A stretch of 64,000 bases of DNA. It comes from Parolsenella catena (GTDB taxonomy: Bacteria > Actinomycetota > Coriobacteriia > Coriobacteriales > Atopobiaceae). The notes below the pieces were generated by a model that had not been told where the DNA came from, made no database searches, and was given only the letters and a program-made list of their open reading frames with translations. Position 1 is the stretch's first letter. Each line of letters starts with the position of its first letter. Positions 16,499 to 26,247 of the stretch are shown here, one piece after another. Location of the stretch: positions 372,001 through 436,000 of the forward strand of contig NZ_AP019367.1 of the NCBI RefSeq assembly GCF_003966955.1, in the 5' to 3' direction. The translations under genes and the position numbers were made by a program.

Positions 16499-18340
16499 AT
16501 GCAAGACACCAGCACCACCCCCGCCGTCGAGGCACAGGCCGCCAGCGCCTTCGCCGCCGAGACCGAGGCCATGCACGAGCACTCGATGCACACGCGCACG
16601 GCCGGCGAGCTGCGCCGCGAGAACATCGGCGAGGAGGTCACGCTCACCGGTTGGGTGTGGCGTCGCCGCGACCACGGCGGCCTCATCTTCGTTGACCTTC
16701 GCGACCGCTCCGGCATGACGCAGTGCACGTTCGACCCCGAGCACTCCGGCGGAACCGCCTTCCACGCCGCCGAGGTCATCCGCACCGAGTGGCCCATCCG
16801 CGTCCACGGCGTCGTGCGCGGCCGCGACGAGGAGACCATCAACGCCAAGCTCCCCACCGGCGAGGTCGAGGTCTGCGTCGACACCATCGAGGTGCTCAAC
16901 CGCTCCAAGACGCCGCCGTTCCAGATCGAGGACGGCATCGACACGTCCGAGGACACGCGCCTGCGCTATCGCTACCTCGACATCCGCAGGCCCGAGATGA
17001 TGGCCAACCTCAAGCTTCGCTCCGACTTCACGTTCGCCATCCGCGAGGCACTGCACAAGCGCGCCTTCATGGAGGTCGAGACGCCGTTCCTGTTCAAGTC
17101 CACGCCCGAGGGCGCGCGCGACTTCCTCGTGCCGTGTCGCATCCAGCCCGGCCACTTCTACGCGCTGCCGCAGAGCCCGCAGCTGCTCAAGCAGCTACTC
17201 ATGGTGGGCGGCGTCGAGCGCTACTACCAGGTTGCCAAGTGCTTCCGCGACGAGGACCTGCGTGCCGACCGCCAGCCCGAGTTCACGCAGGTGGACATCG
17301 AGATGAGCTTCGTTGACCAGGACGACGTCATGGACGCCCTCGAGGACGTCCTGCGCGACGCCTTCGCCAAGATGGGTGTGGAGCTGCCGACGCCCCTGCG
17401 CCGCATGCAGTACTGGGACGCCATGGACACCTATGGCATCGACAAGCCCGACACGCGCTACGGCATGACGCTCAAGGACGTCACGGACATCTTCGTGAAC
17501 TCCAAGTTCAAGGTGTTCTCGAGTGCCGCGAACACCGAGGGCTCCGTCGTCAAGTGCATCAACGCCAAGGGTGCGGGCACCTGGCCGCGCGCCCAGATCG
17601 ACAAGCTCGAGGACGTTGCCAAGACGTTTGGCGCCAAGGGCCTCGCCTGGATCGCCTTCCGCGAGGACGGTTCCATCAACAGCCCGATCGTCAAGTTCTT
17701 CTCCGACGAGGAGATGGCTGCCCTGCGCGAGCGCGCCGAGGTTGAGCCCGGTGACCTCGTGATGTTCGCCGCTGGCCCGCGCCTTGCCTCCGATGAGATT
17801 CTCGGCGGCATGCGCTGCCACATGGCCGACGCCCTCAACGTGCCGCGCGAGGGTCACGACTTCCTGTGGGTCGTCAACTTCCCGCTGTTCCACTGGGACG
17901 AGGAGCGCAAGGCCTACGCGGCCGAGCACCAGCCGTTCACGCTGCCCACGGAGAGCGACGTCGAGAAGATCAAGGCCGACCCGCTGGCTGCCGGCAGCTA
18001 CACGTACGACTTCGTCATGGATGGTTACGAGGCCGGCGGCGGTGGCATGCGCATCCACGATGCCGCCATGCAGGAGGCCATGCTCGAGCTGCTCGGCTTT
18101 ACGCCGGAGCGCGCCCGCGAGCAGTTTGGCTTCGTCATGGAGGCCCTCGAGTTTGGCGCGCCTCCTATGGGTGGCTTTGCCCTGGGCCTCGACCGCGTGT
18201 GCATGCTGCTCACCGGCTCGGATTCCATCCGTGAGGTCATGGCGTTCCCGAAGACCTCGAGCGGCTCGGACCTCATGAGCGATGCTCCTGGCGAGGTTTC
18301 TGCCAAGCAGCTCAAGGAGGTCAGCATCCGTCCGCTGTAA
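16499..18340 (+). CDS. aspS: Aspartyl-tRNA synthetase
   Basis: 613 residues, class IIb synthetase of the bacterial type. An N-terminal OB-fold anticodon domain (GWVWRRRDHGGLIFVDLRDR) is preceded by about 30 extra residues rich in Thr, Ala and Glu. Motif 2 reads FRDEDLRADRQPEF, the bacteria-specific GAD insert fills the middle, and motif 3 reads GGFALGLDRVCMLL. Start at ATG 16499 with GAGAGGAAA. Whether it also charges tRNA-Asn cannot be decided here. A strong terminator follows the stop. Confidence 0.96.
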   Translation: MQDTSTTPAVEAQAASAFAAETEAMHEHSMHTRTAGELRRENIGEEVTLTGWVWRRRDHGGLIFVDLRDRSGMTQCTFDPEHSGGTAFHAAEVIRTEWPIRVHGVVRGRDEETINAKLPTGEVEVCVDTIEVLNRSKTPPFQIEDGIDTSEDTRLRYRYLDIRRPEMMANLKLRSDFTFAIREALHKRAFMEVETPFLFKSTPEGARDFLVPCRIQPGHFYALPQSPQLLKQLLMVGGVERYYQVAKCFRDEDLRADRQPEFTQVDIEMSFVDQDDVMDALEDVLRDAFAKMGVELPTPLRRMQYWDAMDTYGIDKPDTRYGMTLKDVTDIFVNSKFKVFSSAANTEGSVVKCINAKGAGTWPRAQIDKLEDVAKTFGAKGLAWIAFREDGSINSPIVKFFSDEEMAALRERAEVEPGDLVMFAAGPRLASDEILGGMRCHMADALNVPREGHDFLWVVNFPLFHWDEERKAYAAEHQPFTLPTESDVEKIKADPLAAGSYTYDFVMDGYEAGGGGMRIHDAAMQEAMLELLGFTPERAREQFGFVMEALEFGAPPMGGFALGLDRVCMLLTGSDSIREVMAFPKTSSGSDLMSDAPGEVSAKQLKEVSIRPL

Positions 18341-18366
18341 GTGACGGGACAGATTCGCCTGCAGGG

Positions 18367-18399
18367 AAGGGCCCGGCGTTTGCCGGGCCCTTCTTTTTT
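18367..18399 (+). terminator. Rho-independent terminator after aspS
   Basis: GGGCCCGGC and GCCGGGCCC form a perfect stem around GTTT, flanked by AAG/CTT and followed by CTTTTTT. Between this terminator and the repeat element at 18581 I see no gene or other clear signal. Confidence 0.92.
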
Positions 18400-18580
18400 C
18401 GTGCGAATTCCTTGGCCTAGCGCTGCGAAGATCCGATACGCGACTCCCTCGAAATCGATTCGCCTCGGGTCCCGGTCGTTCGCTGGCTGGGGTTTTCCGC
18501 ACGAGCCTAGAGTGTTTTTTGCAGTTTCACCCTCGAGAACGTGTCCGAAGCGCTTCCGAGGGCTTTGCCAACGCACTTTC

Positions 18581-18752
18581 TGTCACAAAACCAATCATGT
18601 GTGCGCCGACGTCTCCCAGAAACGCTTAAAAGTGCCATATAGAGGCGTCGTGGTGGCGTTCTGGCACTTTCGAACGCCGTTGAAACGCATCGAGTGGTGG
18701 TTGAAGGAGGATATTTATGGCCGTCATCGCACACAAGATTGAATTTGTGACA
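18581..18752. repeat. TIR element copy 2 (172 bp)
   Basis: The left end TGTCACAAAACCAATC then ATGTGTGCG (18581-18605) and the inverted right end (18728-18752) match the other copies. The length equals copy 1 exactly, but the interior is unrelated, carrying its own stem (AAGTGCCA against TGGCACTT, about 18630-18670). Identical length with divergent interiors suggests selection on end spacing, or an old expansion followed by decay. It lies in the 478-bp gap between the convergent aspS and flippase genes. Confidence 0.78.
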
Positions 18753-18761
18753 ATTTGAGCA

Positions 18762-18804
18762 AGTCGAATGCCCGGTCCTCCGTATGAGGACCGGGCATTC
18801 GACT
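18762..18804 (-). terminator. Long perfect hairpin after the flippase gene
   Basis: A 19-bp perfect stem (AGTCGAATGCCCGGTCCTC and its complement) closes a 5-base CGTAT loop. It ends 15 bp from the flippase stop on the minus strand. The following T content is weak, so termination is probable but not certain. It lies only 10 bp from the right end of the 172-bp element. Confidence 0.6.
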
Positions 18805-18818
18805 CGTAAGGCGCGCGC

Positions 18819-20354
18819 CTACTCGGCGGACTCGCGGGCCGAGCTCTTGCGGTAGCTCTTCAGCGTCTCCGAGAGCTCGGCGTGGATGGAGAGGTACTCG
18901 GTTACGAGCAGCACGAGCAGGATGCACATCACGATGAGGTATCCCAGCACGGCGCCCGTGAGTCCCGTGAAGCCGATGAGCAGCGGCGGGATGAACAGCG
19001 AGAAGCCAAGCGTGAGCAGGTAGACGCGCGTGACGGCCTTCTGGCGGCGGAGCACCGTGATGATCTGGTACAGGAAGTCGATGGCCGCGCAGACGCCGCC
19101 CGTGGCCACCATGACGTAGCACAGCCCGCGGAACTGCTCGAAGTCCACGCCATACAGGAAGCTCATGACGGGGATGCCCACGGTGCCCATGACCACGGCA
19201 ACGCCGCCGGTGAGCGCCACGATGATGGCAAGCACGGCCAGCACGATGAGGTCGAAGCGACCACGACGCTTGGGGTCTGCCCAGATCTCCGCGAGGCGCA
19301 TGAGCTGCGGCTTGTAGATGAACCCGATGACCATGATGATGATGTGCGCCGGCGAGAACAGCGCGTTGAAGTACAGCTGGTTGTCGTAGGACAGCGCGCC
19401 CTCCATGGCAAACTTGGGCATGTTGTCGATGAGGTTGTACAGGAACAGCGCCACGAACAACGGGAAGCACTGCACGAACAGATCCCTGACGCCCGCGATG
19501 GAGAGCTTGGCGCTCTTTGGCGTCTCGAAGTAGGTGAGCGGCAGCGTGAGCAGCACAAACGACGCCACGGACGCCACGGCCATGGCGACGCCGGCCGCTC
19601 CGATGCTCCTCGTGATGAGGATGAGCGCGCAGTAGGCGATGATGACGGCGGCGGAGCGTATCGCCTGCGAGATGCCGGCGAGGTAGAGCTTGTCCATCTG
19701 CTGCAGGCGGCCCTCGTAGACGTCAGCTAGGCCGTCGACGGCTCGGTAGGCGAACATTCCCATGCACAGCGTGAACATCTGCGGGTCATATCCGCGCAGC
19801 TGGCAGTACAGGATGCCCACAAGCATCATGACGATGCACGTGAGCACGCGGTTTGCCTGGTAGTCCGCGAACGAGTGCCTCTCGGAGAGGTCGGAGACCT
19901 GGAAGGTGCGCACGCCGTAGTTGGCGATGAACAGAAGCAGCGTTCCCGTCACGAAGGCCATGGAGAAGCGGCCGGCCTGCTCGACGCCCACGAGCTGCGT
20001 CGTCACCACGGAGAGCACGGGGAACACGACGCCCCAGGCGCCGAGACCCACGGAGTTCCAGATGTAGTCACGCGTGGTGTTGTGTGCGGCGTACTGCTCC
20101 GTCTGGCTCGAGAGCGATCCCGAGTACACGGCGCCGATGAGGCGGTTCCACCAGTTGCCCACGAGCATGCCGAGGCGGCTTGGCCTCTTGGGATGCCGAG
20201 GTCTTCTCGGCGCCGCCTGTCGCTGTCGGCGAGCCTGGCGCTCGCCCGCTGGCCGCTCGGCCTCCAGCATCTCGCGGCGCGCCTCGCCGCGCTCATGCCT
20301 GCGCCCGGCGCCCTGGGCCCTCGTTCCCGCGCTTCTCTTGAACGGGTTATCCAT
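18819..20354 (-). CDS. Polysaccharide/lipid-linked oligosaccharide flippase (MOP superfamily)
   Basis: 511 residues: a basic, Arg-rich cytoplasmic N-terminus of about 75 residues, then about 12-14 membrane segments. The pattern (a SSQTEQYAAHNTTRDYIWNSVGLG entry segment with FSMAFVTGTLLLFIANYGVRTFQVSD next) is that of Wzx-type polysaccharide exporters, which move undecaprenyl-linked repeat units across the membrane. ATG 20354 has a GAGGAG site; the frame is open further upstream without one. No glycosyltransferase cluster adjoins it, so the glycan cannot be named. Confidence 0.8.
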   Translation of the reverse strand: MDNPFKRSAGTRAQGAGRRHERGEARREMLEAERPAGERQARRQRQAAPRRPRHPKRPSRLGMLVGNWWNRLIGAVYSGSLSSQTEQYAAHNTTRDYIWNSVGLGAWGVVFPVLSVVTTQLVGVEQAGRFSMAFVTGTLLLFIANYGVRTFQVSDLSERHSFADYQANRVLTCIVMMLVGILYCQLRGYDPQMFTLCMGMFAYRAVDGLADVYEGRLQQMDKLYLAGISQAIRSAAVIIAYCALILITRSIGAAGVAMAVASVASFVLLTLPLTYFETPKSAKLSIAGVRDLFVQCFPLFVALFLYNLIDNMPKFAMEGALSYDNQLYFNALFSPAHIIIMVIGFIYKPQLMRLAEIWADPKRRGRFDLIVLAVLAIIVALTGGVAVVMGTVGIPVMSFLYGVDFEQFRGLCYVMVATGGVCAAIDFLYQIITVLRRQKAVTRVYLLTLGFSLFIPPLLIGFTGLTGAVLGYLIVMCILLVLLVTEYLSIHAELSETLKSYRKSSARESAE

Positions 20355-20453
20355 CCGCGTCTCCTCGTCTTCGCTAACCTCCCATTCTACCCAAGCCAGC
20401 GAGACGCCCACAGCGGGCGAGCGCACTCAAGCCCGCCGCAAGTGAACGCGAGG

Positions 20454-20538
20454 GGGGGTGGCAGGGGACCAAGAGAGAACATTCTGCAGCCGCGCCGTGC
20501 GCGGCGAGGACGTACTTGACGGGTTCCCTGCCACCCCC
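20454..20538 (-). other. Structured spacer between two minus-strand genes
   Basis: GGGGGTGGCAGGG (20454-20466) is the exact complement of CCCTGCCACCCCC (20526-20538). The 59 bp between them include a smaller stem (GCCGCG...CGCGGC). It could be a terminator for the FtsX gene or a processing site; no T run is present. Confidence 0.5.
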
Positions 20539-20548
20539 TCCGTAAGCC

Positions 20549-23500
20549 CTACTCCGCGGACTTGAGCGCGCTCACCATGTCGATGCGGTCTATCGAGCGC
20601 CTCGCCATCGCGCAGACGACGAGCGCAAACACGAACGACAGGCCGCACGAGACGAGGATGCTCGTGGGCGCGATCTCCACGGCAAAGTACATGGACGGCA
20701 TGTTGAGCACGTAGGTGAGCGCGTGCGACAGGGCAATGCCCAGCGGGATGCCGGCGACAGTGCCGATGAGTGCCAGGATGAGCATCTCCTTGTTGATGTA
20801 GGTGCGCGTCTCGCGCTTGCGGAAGCCGAGCACCTTGATCGTGGCCAGCTCGCGCTCGCGCTCGGAGACGTTCGTCGTGGACAGCGTGAGCAGCACGACG
20901 AACGAGAGGCCCGCGGCAAGTACCGTGAGCAGCACCGTCACGCAGCTGATGAGCAGAAACACGTTCGAGAAGTCGCGCACGGCCGTCTGCGTGCTCACAA
21001 CGGAGAGCCACGTCGTGTCGGCGGAGAGCTCGTCGGCAAAGGCGATCTTCTCGTCTGTCGTACCGTTGAGGTGCGCGAGAAGGGCGTTTGCCTCGAGCTC
21101 TTTGCCAAAGGTTGCCTCGTAGGCCGACTGGGTCATGTAGACGGCGTCGCCGAGGTAGTTCATGACGATGCCGTCGACCTTGGCCGAGCCACGGCTAAGC
21201 GACGTGTCCTGCAGCGACACTTCGTTGCCGGCCACAAGCCCCGTGAGGTTGGCGAGGCTCTTCGTGACGAGCACGCCGCCGTCTGACGTGGCGTCCGCCA
21301 GCTCGAGCGTGCTGCCGTCATCGCCGCGCAGGTTGATGTAGCCGTCAAGCGAGAAGCCGTCCGGCACGACGACGAGCTGGACGGTCTCGGTCGCGCCGCC
21401 AAAGCCGGCGCTGACGTTCTCCGTGCGGACGGACGTGTAGTCGCGGACGCGCGCGTCGTCCGTGAGACGGCCGGCGGCCTGCTCGAGGTCGTCGGGTTGC
21501 GTGGCGGCGAGCACGTCGTAGGTGTAGATGCCCGCGCGATCCTCGGCGCCGTACTGGTTTGCGGAGAGGGCCTGGACGGTGTCGTTGATGGCGAAGCCGG
21601 CGATCATGAGCGCGCAGCAACCCGCCACGCCAAAGACCGTCATGGCGAGCCTGCCCTTGTAGCGGAAGAGGTTGCGGGCCGTGACCTTGTTGAGAAACGA
21701 CAGCCTCCGCCATACGGGACGAACGCGCTCGAGCAGGATGCGCTTGCCCGCCTTGGGGGCACGCGGACGCATGAGCTGGGCGGGCTGCTCGGCGAGCTCG
21801 TGGCGCACGGTGAGCGCCGTGGCCATGCCGATGCCGGCGACGAACATTCCGCAGGCAAGTGCGCACAGGCCGGCCGAGAAGTGCAGGGAGAAGGCCGGGA
21901 AGGTGTACATGAGCCGGAAGAACACGAACAGGAACTCCGGTAGGGCGATAAAACCCAGCACCGAGCCCGCGAAGCCGCCCACGACGGCGGCGCCCGCCGT
22001 GTAGAGCACGTACTTGCTCATGATGCGCGCGCGAGAGTAGCCGAGTGCCTTGTACAGGCCGATGAGCCCGCGCTCCTCCTCGACCATGCGCGCCGCCGTG
22101 GTGAGCGAGACGAGGATGGCCACCGTGAGGAAGATGGCGGGGAACGCCACGCCGATCTTCTCGATGCAGCTGGCGTCCGTGTCGATGGAGGCGAAACTCG
22201 AGATGGCCGAGCGGTCCTGGACGTACCACGTGGCGCTGCCGACGCTCGCGAGCTTGGCGCGGGCCTCGGCGATCCTGGCGAGGGCGTCGGCCTTGGAACT
22301 CTCGAACTCGGTGCGGTTGCTGTCGAGCGCGGCCTGGCCCTCGTCTGCCTGGGCCTGGGCGTCTGCGAGCTGGGCGGCGGCCTCGTCGAGCATCTGCTGG
22401 GCGGCGTCGCGCTGGGCGTCCAGCGCGGCCTGGCCCTCGTCGAGCTGAGCGGACATGGCGGCAAGCTGGTCGTCGAACGCGGACGTGGCAGACGAGACGG
22501 CACTTGCCTCGGCGGCGTCGAGCTGTGCCTGGGAGGCCTCAATGAGGGCGGGGAGCTGGTCGGCGGAGATGTTTTGGGTGGCGAGCTGGGTGTCGAGGGC
22601 GTCGATCTGGCCCTTGACGTGTGCGAGCTTGCCCTGCATGGCGAGGAGCTGGGTCGTGAGCTCGCTCGTGTCCTGGCCCGCGGCCTTAAGCTGGTCAATC
22701 TGCTCGCCGAGCGTGGCGATCGACGCCTCGAGCTGGGCCGCTCCCTGCGTGAGGGCGTCATGGGCGTCTCGGGCCTGGACGAGGGCGTCACGCGCGGCGA
22801 CGCCGGCCTGGTACTGGTCGCTTGCCGCGAGGGCGTCGCGCGCGGCCTGGGTTGCCTGGGCGAGCGCCACCTCGCGCGTGGCGGGGTCGGCGAGCCGGGC
22901 GCGGCCCGCGTCGATCTGGCCCTGCGCCTGGGCGAGGGCGTCAAGGGCGCTGGCCTTCTGGCTCTCGAGCTGCTCGCGGCCCGCCTCGATCTGGGCCAAG
23001 GCGTCGTCGATGGTGGCCTGCGCCTGGGCGAGCTGGTCCTCGACCTTGCTGAACTGCTCGTTGGCACTTTCCTCGGCGTCGTCGATCTTCGCGTTGCCGT
23101 CTGCTGCGATCTGTTGCTCGCGGGCGTCCTCACGCTCGGCCTTGATGGCCTCGGCCTCGCCCTTGACGTCCTCGACCAGCCGCTTGTACTCGTCCGAGAA
23201 GCAACTCACGCCGCTGGCGCCGGCAACGCGCAGGTAGACCACGGAGTAGGCGCTGGCCGTCGCCGCGTCGCTCGCCACGAAGAAGGAGTACTTGGCGCCC
23301 GTGGAGCGAAACGAGGCCGAGCCGTTCTTGGCAGCGACGCTCGTGGGGTCGATGACCTCGCCCACGATCTTGTAGGTGTGTCGGGCGAACAGCTCGGTGC
23401 TGTCTCCCGTGTCCGTCTCGAGGTCGCCGAGCTCGATGTCGTCGCTGTCATTGACGTTCTCGAGGAGGTCGGCGGCGCGTTCGCGCTGGTGCTCGGACGC

Positions 23501-23992
23501 GTCGTCTGCCGCCCACGTGCCCGCATCGGCGTCGACGCCGAACGTCACGGAGTCGCCTATGCGCCTGCCGCTTGCCTCGAGGTACTCGCTCGTCGCGGCT
23601 AGCTCGTCCGCACTGGCGGGAAGGCGCCCCTCGAGCAGGTAGGGCTCGTTCATGCCGTCCTTGGAGATGGCGCTCACGCTCACGGACTGGCGCGCGCCGG
23701 CAACCTCGGTGTAGGCCGTCTCTGTCCAGCCGCCCTGCGCCGCCTCGACGCCATCGAGGCCCGCGAGTGCGCTCACGTCGTCATCCGTGAGGCCAAGGGT
23801 TGACTGCACGCTCACGTCATAGAGGCGCTGGGCGTCAAAGAACTCGTCTGCCGAGAGGCGCAGGTCCCTGCAGGCGATCGTGATGCCGATGAGCATCGTC
23901 GTGCCGAGCACGCAGATGGCGGCCAGCGACACGAAGCGCCGGGCACTGCGACGGATGGTTCTCAGGGTGTCTTTTGCGAGGGCTGAGCGCAT
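20549..23992 (-). CDS. FtsX-family ABC transporter permease with large extracytoplasmic coiled coil
   Basis: 1147 residues. One membrane helix near the N-terminus (about 20-40) leads to an external domain. A long Ala/Gln/Glu/Asp-rich coiled coil (about residues 285-600, many AQAQ and DAL heptads) precedes a first FtsX core (about 640-790) with three helices. A second external domain and a final FtsX core (about 1010-1140) follow. This two-core layout fits permeases that work by mechanotransmission with a cytoplasmic ATPase. The partner is the gene immediately upstream on the same strand. Substrate unknown; envelope peptide handling or hydrolase control is possible. Confidence 0.85.
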   Translation of the reverse strand: MRSALAKDTLRTIRRSARRFVSLAAICVLGTTMLIGITIACRDLRLSADEFFDAQRLYDVSVQSTLGLTDDDVSALAGLDGVEAAQGGWTETAYTEVAGARQSVSVSAISKDGMNEPYLLEGRLPASADELAATSEYLEASGRRIGDSVTFGVDADAGTWAADDASEHQRERAADLLENVNDSDDIELGDLETDTGDSTELFARHTYKIVGEVIDPTSVAAKNGSASFRSTGAKYSFFVASDAATASAYSVVYLRVAGASGVSCFSDEYKRLVEDVKGEAEAIKAEREDAREQQIAADGNAKIDDAEESANEQFSKVEDQLAQAQATIDDALAQIEAGREQLESQKASALDALAQAQGQIDAGRARLADPATREVALAQATQAARDALAASDQYQAGVAARDALVQARDAHDALTQGAAQLEASIATLGEQIDQLKAAGQDTSELTTQLLAMQGKLAHVKGQIDALDTQLATQNISADQLPALIEASQAQLDAAEASAVSSATSAFDDQLAAMSAQLDEGQAALDAQRDAAQQMLDEAAAQLADAQAQADEGQAALDSNRTEFESSKADALARIAEARAKLASVGSATWYVQDRSAISSFASIDTDASCIEKIGVAFPAIFLTVAILVSLTTAARMVEEERGLIGLYKALGYSRARIMSKYVLYTAGAAVVGGFAGSVLGFIALPEFLFVFFRLMYTFPAFSLHFSAGLCALACGMFVAGIGMATALTVRHELAEQPAQLMRPRAPKAGKRILLERVRPVWRRLSFLNKVTARNLFRYKGRLAMTVFGVAGCCALMIAGFAINDTVQALSANQYGAEDRAGIYTYDVLAATQPDDLEQAAGRLTDDARVRDYTSVRTENVSAGFGGATETVQLVVVPDGFSLDGYINLRGDDGSTLELADATSDGGVLVTKSLANLTGLVAGNEVSLQDTSLSRGSAKVDGIVMNYLGDAVYMTQSAYEATFGKELEANALLAHLNGTTDEKIAFADELSADTTWLSVVSTQTAVRDFSNVFLLISCVTVLLTVLAAGLSFVVLLTLSTTNVSERERELATIKVLGFRKRETRTYINKEMLILALIGTVAGIPLGIALSHALTYVLNMPSMYFAVEIAPTSILVSCGLSFVFALVVCAMARRSIDRIDMVSALKSAE

Positions 23993-24064
23993 GGGTGTTC
24001 CTTCTTGCCTGCGGCGACGGCTGACCCCGCCGCCGGATGCGTCGGGGCCGGGGCCAGCCGTTCG

Positions 24065-24766
<702 letters not shown>

Positions 24767-24818
24767 GGGCTCGCTCCCGCCAACGTGTTTACCTGCGACA
24801 AGTATACCCGTGCCGTCT

Positions 24819-25580
24819 CTAGCCGCGGGCCTTGCCCTGGTCTGCCACGGCGTCGATCTTGGCCGCGATCGCATCGGCGTCGCCGATGTAGTGCTTGTCG
24901 AGCACGTTGAGGTCACGGTCGAACGTATAGACGAGCGGCACGCCCGTGGGAATGTTGACCTTGAGGATCTGCTCTGGCGTGAGCCCCTCGAGCTTCATGA
25001 CGAGCGAGCGCAGCGAGTTGCCGTGCGCGGCGATGAGCACGCGCTTGCCAGCGAGCATCTGCGGGCGGATGACCTCCTCGAAGTAGGGCCAGGCGCGGGC
25101 GATGCAGTCCTTCAGGCACTCGGTATAGGGCAGCTCGTCTGCCGGTACATCGCGGTACATGTCCTGGGCGTGCGGGTCGCGCTCGTCACCGGGCTCGAGC
25201 GCGGGCGGGCGCACGTCGAACGAGCGCCGCCACACGAGCACCTGCTCCTCTCCGTGCTCGGCTGCCGCGTCGGCCTTGTTGAGCCCCTGCAGCGCGCCGT
25301 AGTGCCGCTCGTTGAGCTTCCACGTCTTCACGACGGGCAGCCACTCGCGGTCCATCTCGGCCAGCACGATGTCCAGCGTGTGGATGGCGCGCTTGAGCCT
25401 CGAGGTGTAGCAGACGTCGAAGTCAAAGCCGGCCTCGGCGAGTGCCCGGCCGCCCGCTGCCGCCTCGGCGCGCCCCTCCTGCGTGAGGTCGACGTCGGTC
25501 CAGCCGGTGAAGAGGTTCAGTTTGTTCCACTCGCTTTGTCCGTGCCTGATGATGACGAGCTGCATGGTGTCGTCGCTCAT
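24819..25580 (-). CDS. gpmA: 2,3-bisphosphoglycerate-dependent phosphoglycerate mutase
   Basis: 253 residues. The phospho-accepting His13 lies in LVIIRHGQSEWN, followed by the family segments NLFTGWTDVDLT, TSRLKRAIHT, the acid/base Glu in LNERHYGALQG, and the second catalytic His in AAHGNSLR. It interconverts 3- and 2-phosphoglycerate in glycolysis. Start at ATG 25580 behind AGGGAGG; upstream in-frame ATGs lack a site. A 10-bp inverted repeat lies in the divergent promoter region shared with the next gene. Confidence 0.95.
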   Translation of the reverse strand: MSDDTMQLVIIRHGQSEWNKLNLFTGWTDVDLTQEGRAEAAAGGRALAEAGFDFDVCYTSRLKRAIHTLDIVLAEMDREWLPVVKTWKLNERHYGALQGLNKADAAAEHGEEQVLVWRRSFDVRPPALEPGDERDPHAQDMYRDVPADELPYTECLKDCIARAWPYFEEVIRPQMLAGKRVLIAAHGNSLRSLVMKLEGLTPEQILKVNIPTGVPLVYTFDRDLNVLDKHYIGDADAIAAKIDAVADQGKARG

Positions 25581-25639
25581 GTGAAACCTCCCTGTTGTTT
25601 GCCGCATCGCTTGTGCGCGACCGGCTCTGCTCGTATAGT

Positions 25640-25674
25640 CTTGCAAGTAGAGTTTACCTTGCGATACTTGCAAG
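25640..25674. promoter_or_regulatory. Inverted repeat in the gpmA divergent promoter region
   Basis: CTTGCAAGTA (25640-25649) and TACTTGCAAG (25665-25674) are perfect 10-bp arms separated by 15 bp. They sit in AT-richer sequence 60 bp before gpmA and about 63 bp before the cysteine-rich peptide gene. Arm length and spacing suit a dimeric repressor or a looped operator; the regulator is unknown. Confidence 0.55.
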
Positions 25675-25736
25675 TTCACTATAGTTAACTTCTATCCTGC
25701 GGCGCCGAGAATCTCGCCGCGTGGGGAGGCATCCAT

Positions 25737-25952
25737 ATGAGTCCCGTCGACATCATCGTGGTCGCGGCCGTCGCCGTCGTCTTTGCGCTGTGCGTACGCG
25801 CCATCGTCCGGTCGCAGAGGGCCGGCGAGTGCGCCGACTGCGCCACGGGCGGCTCGTGCGACGCCCACAGGACCGGCCACTGCCACGAGTCAGCCAAGCT
25901 CATGGCCGACGCCGCCGCTGCGGCCGCCCGCTATGAGGCCGAGAAGCGCTAG
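25737..25952 (+). CDS. FeoB-associated cysteine-rich membrane protein
   Basis: 71 residues: one N-terminal membrane helix (about 4-24), then a short Cys/His-rich tail with CADC, GGSC and GHCH, and an Ala-rich end. This matches the small FeoB-associated Cys-rich family found near ferrous iron transporters. No feoA/feoB is in this window, so it is either an orphan or separated from its partner. A GGGGAGG site precedes the ATG. Divergent from gpmA. Confidence 0.75.
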   Translation: MSPVDIIVVAAVAVVFALCVRAIVRSQRAGECADCATGGSCDAHRTGHCHESAKLMADAAAAAARYEAEKR

Positions 25953-25996
25953 CGGCTCTTGCGTACCGTTCGCTTTGGGCGAGCGTCCATGCGCCC

Positions 25997-26104
25997 CATC
26001 CGTTGAAGGCCCGAAATTACGTGTCCGGGCGCCAAATAATGCGGAAATATCGGGCCGAGAATGACTTGCCCACGTAATATCGGGCCGAGAATGGTGACGG
26101 GGCC
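25997..26104. repeat. Degenerate 30-bp-period array before the glutamine synthetase gene
   Basis: Successive 30-bp units start at 25997, 26027, 26057 and 26087. The clearest match is AATATCGGGCCGAGAATG, present at 26046 and again exactly 30 bp later. The first unit starts CATCCGTTGAAGG and contains AAATTACGTGT, close to the unit layout of the array at 14.6 kb. It occupies about a third of the 295-bp gap and has no coding potential. Confidence 0.6.
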
Positions 26105-26247
26105 GACGCCGCGACGTCCACTCGTGTCGAAGTCTCGGGTAACAGCCTAGAAACACGCGTGTGAGACAGTTGACCCGTTAGGTTGGGATAGCGCTGCGCC
26201 GCCACCGGCCCGCGAGCGCCGACACGCACCGTCTGCGAGGTAACTCG

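Noticed and set aside
20549-23992. Splitting the FtsX gene into separate coiled-coil and permease genes
   Set aside because: The frame is continuous and the order of membrane segments matches single-chain two-core permeases.
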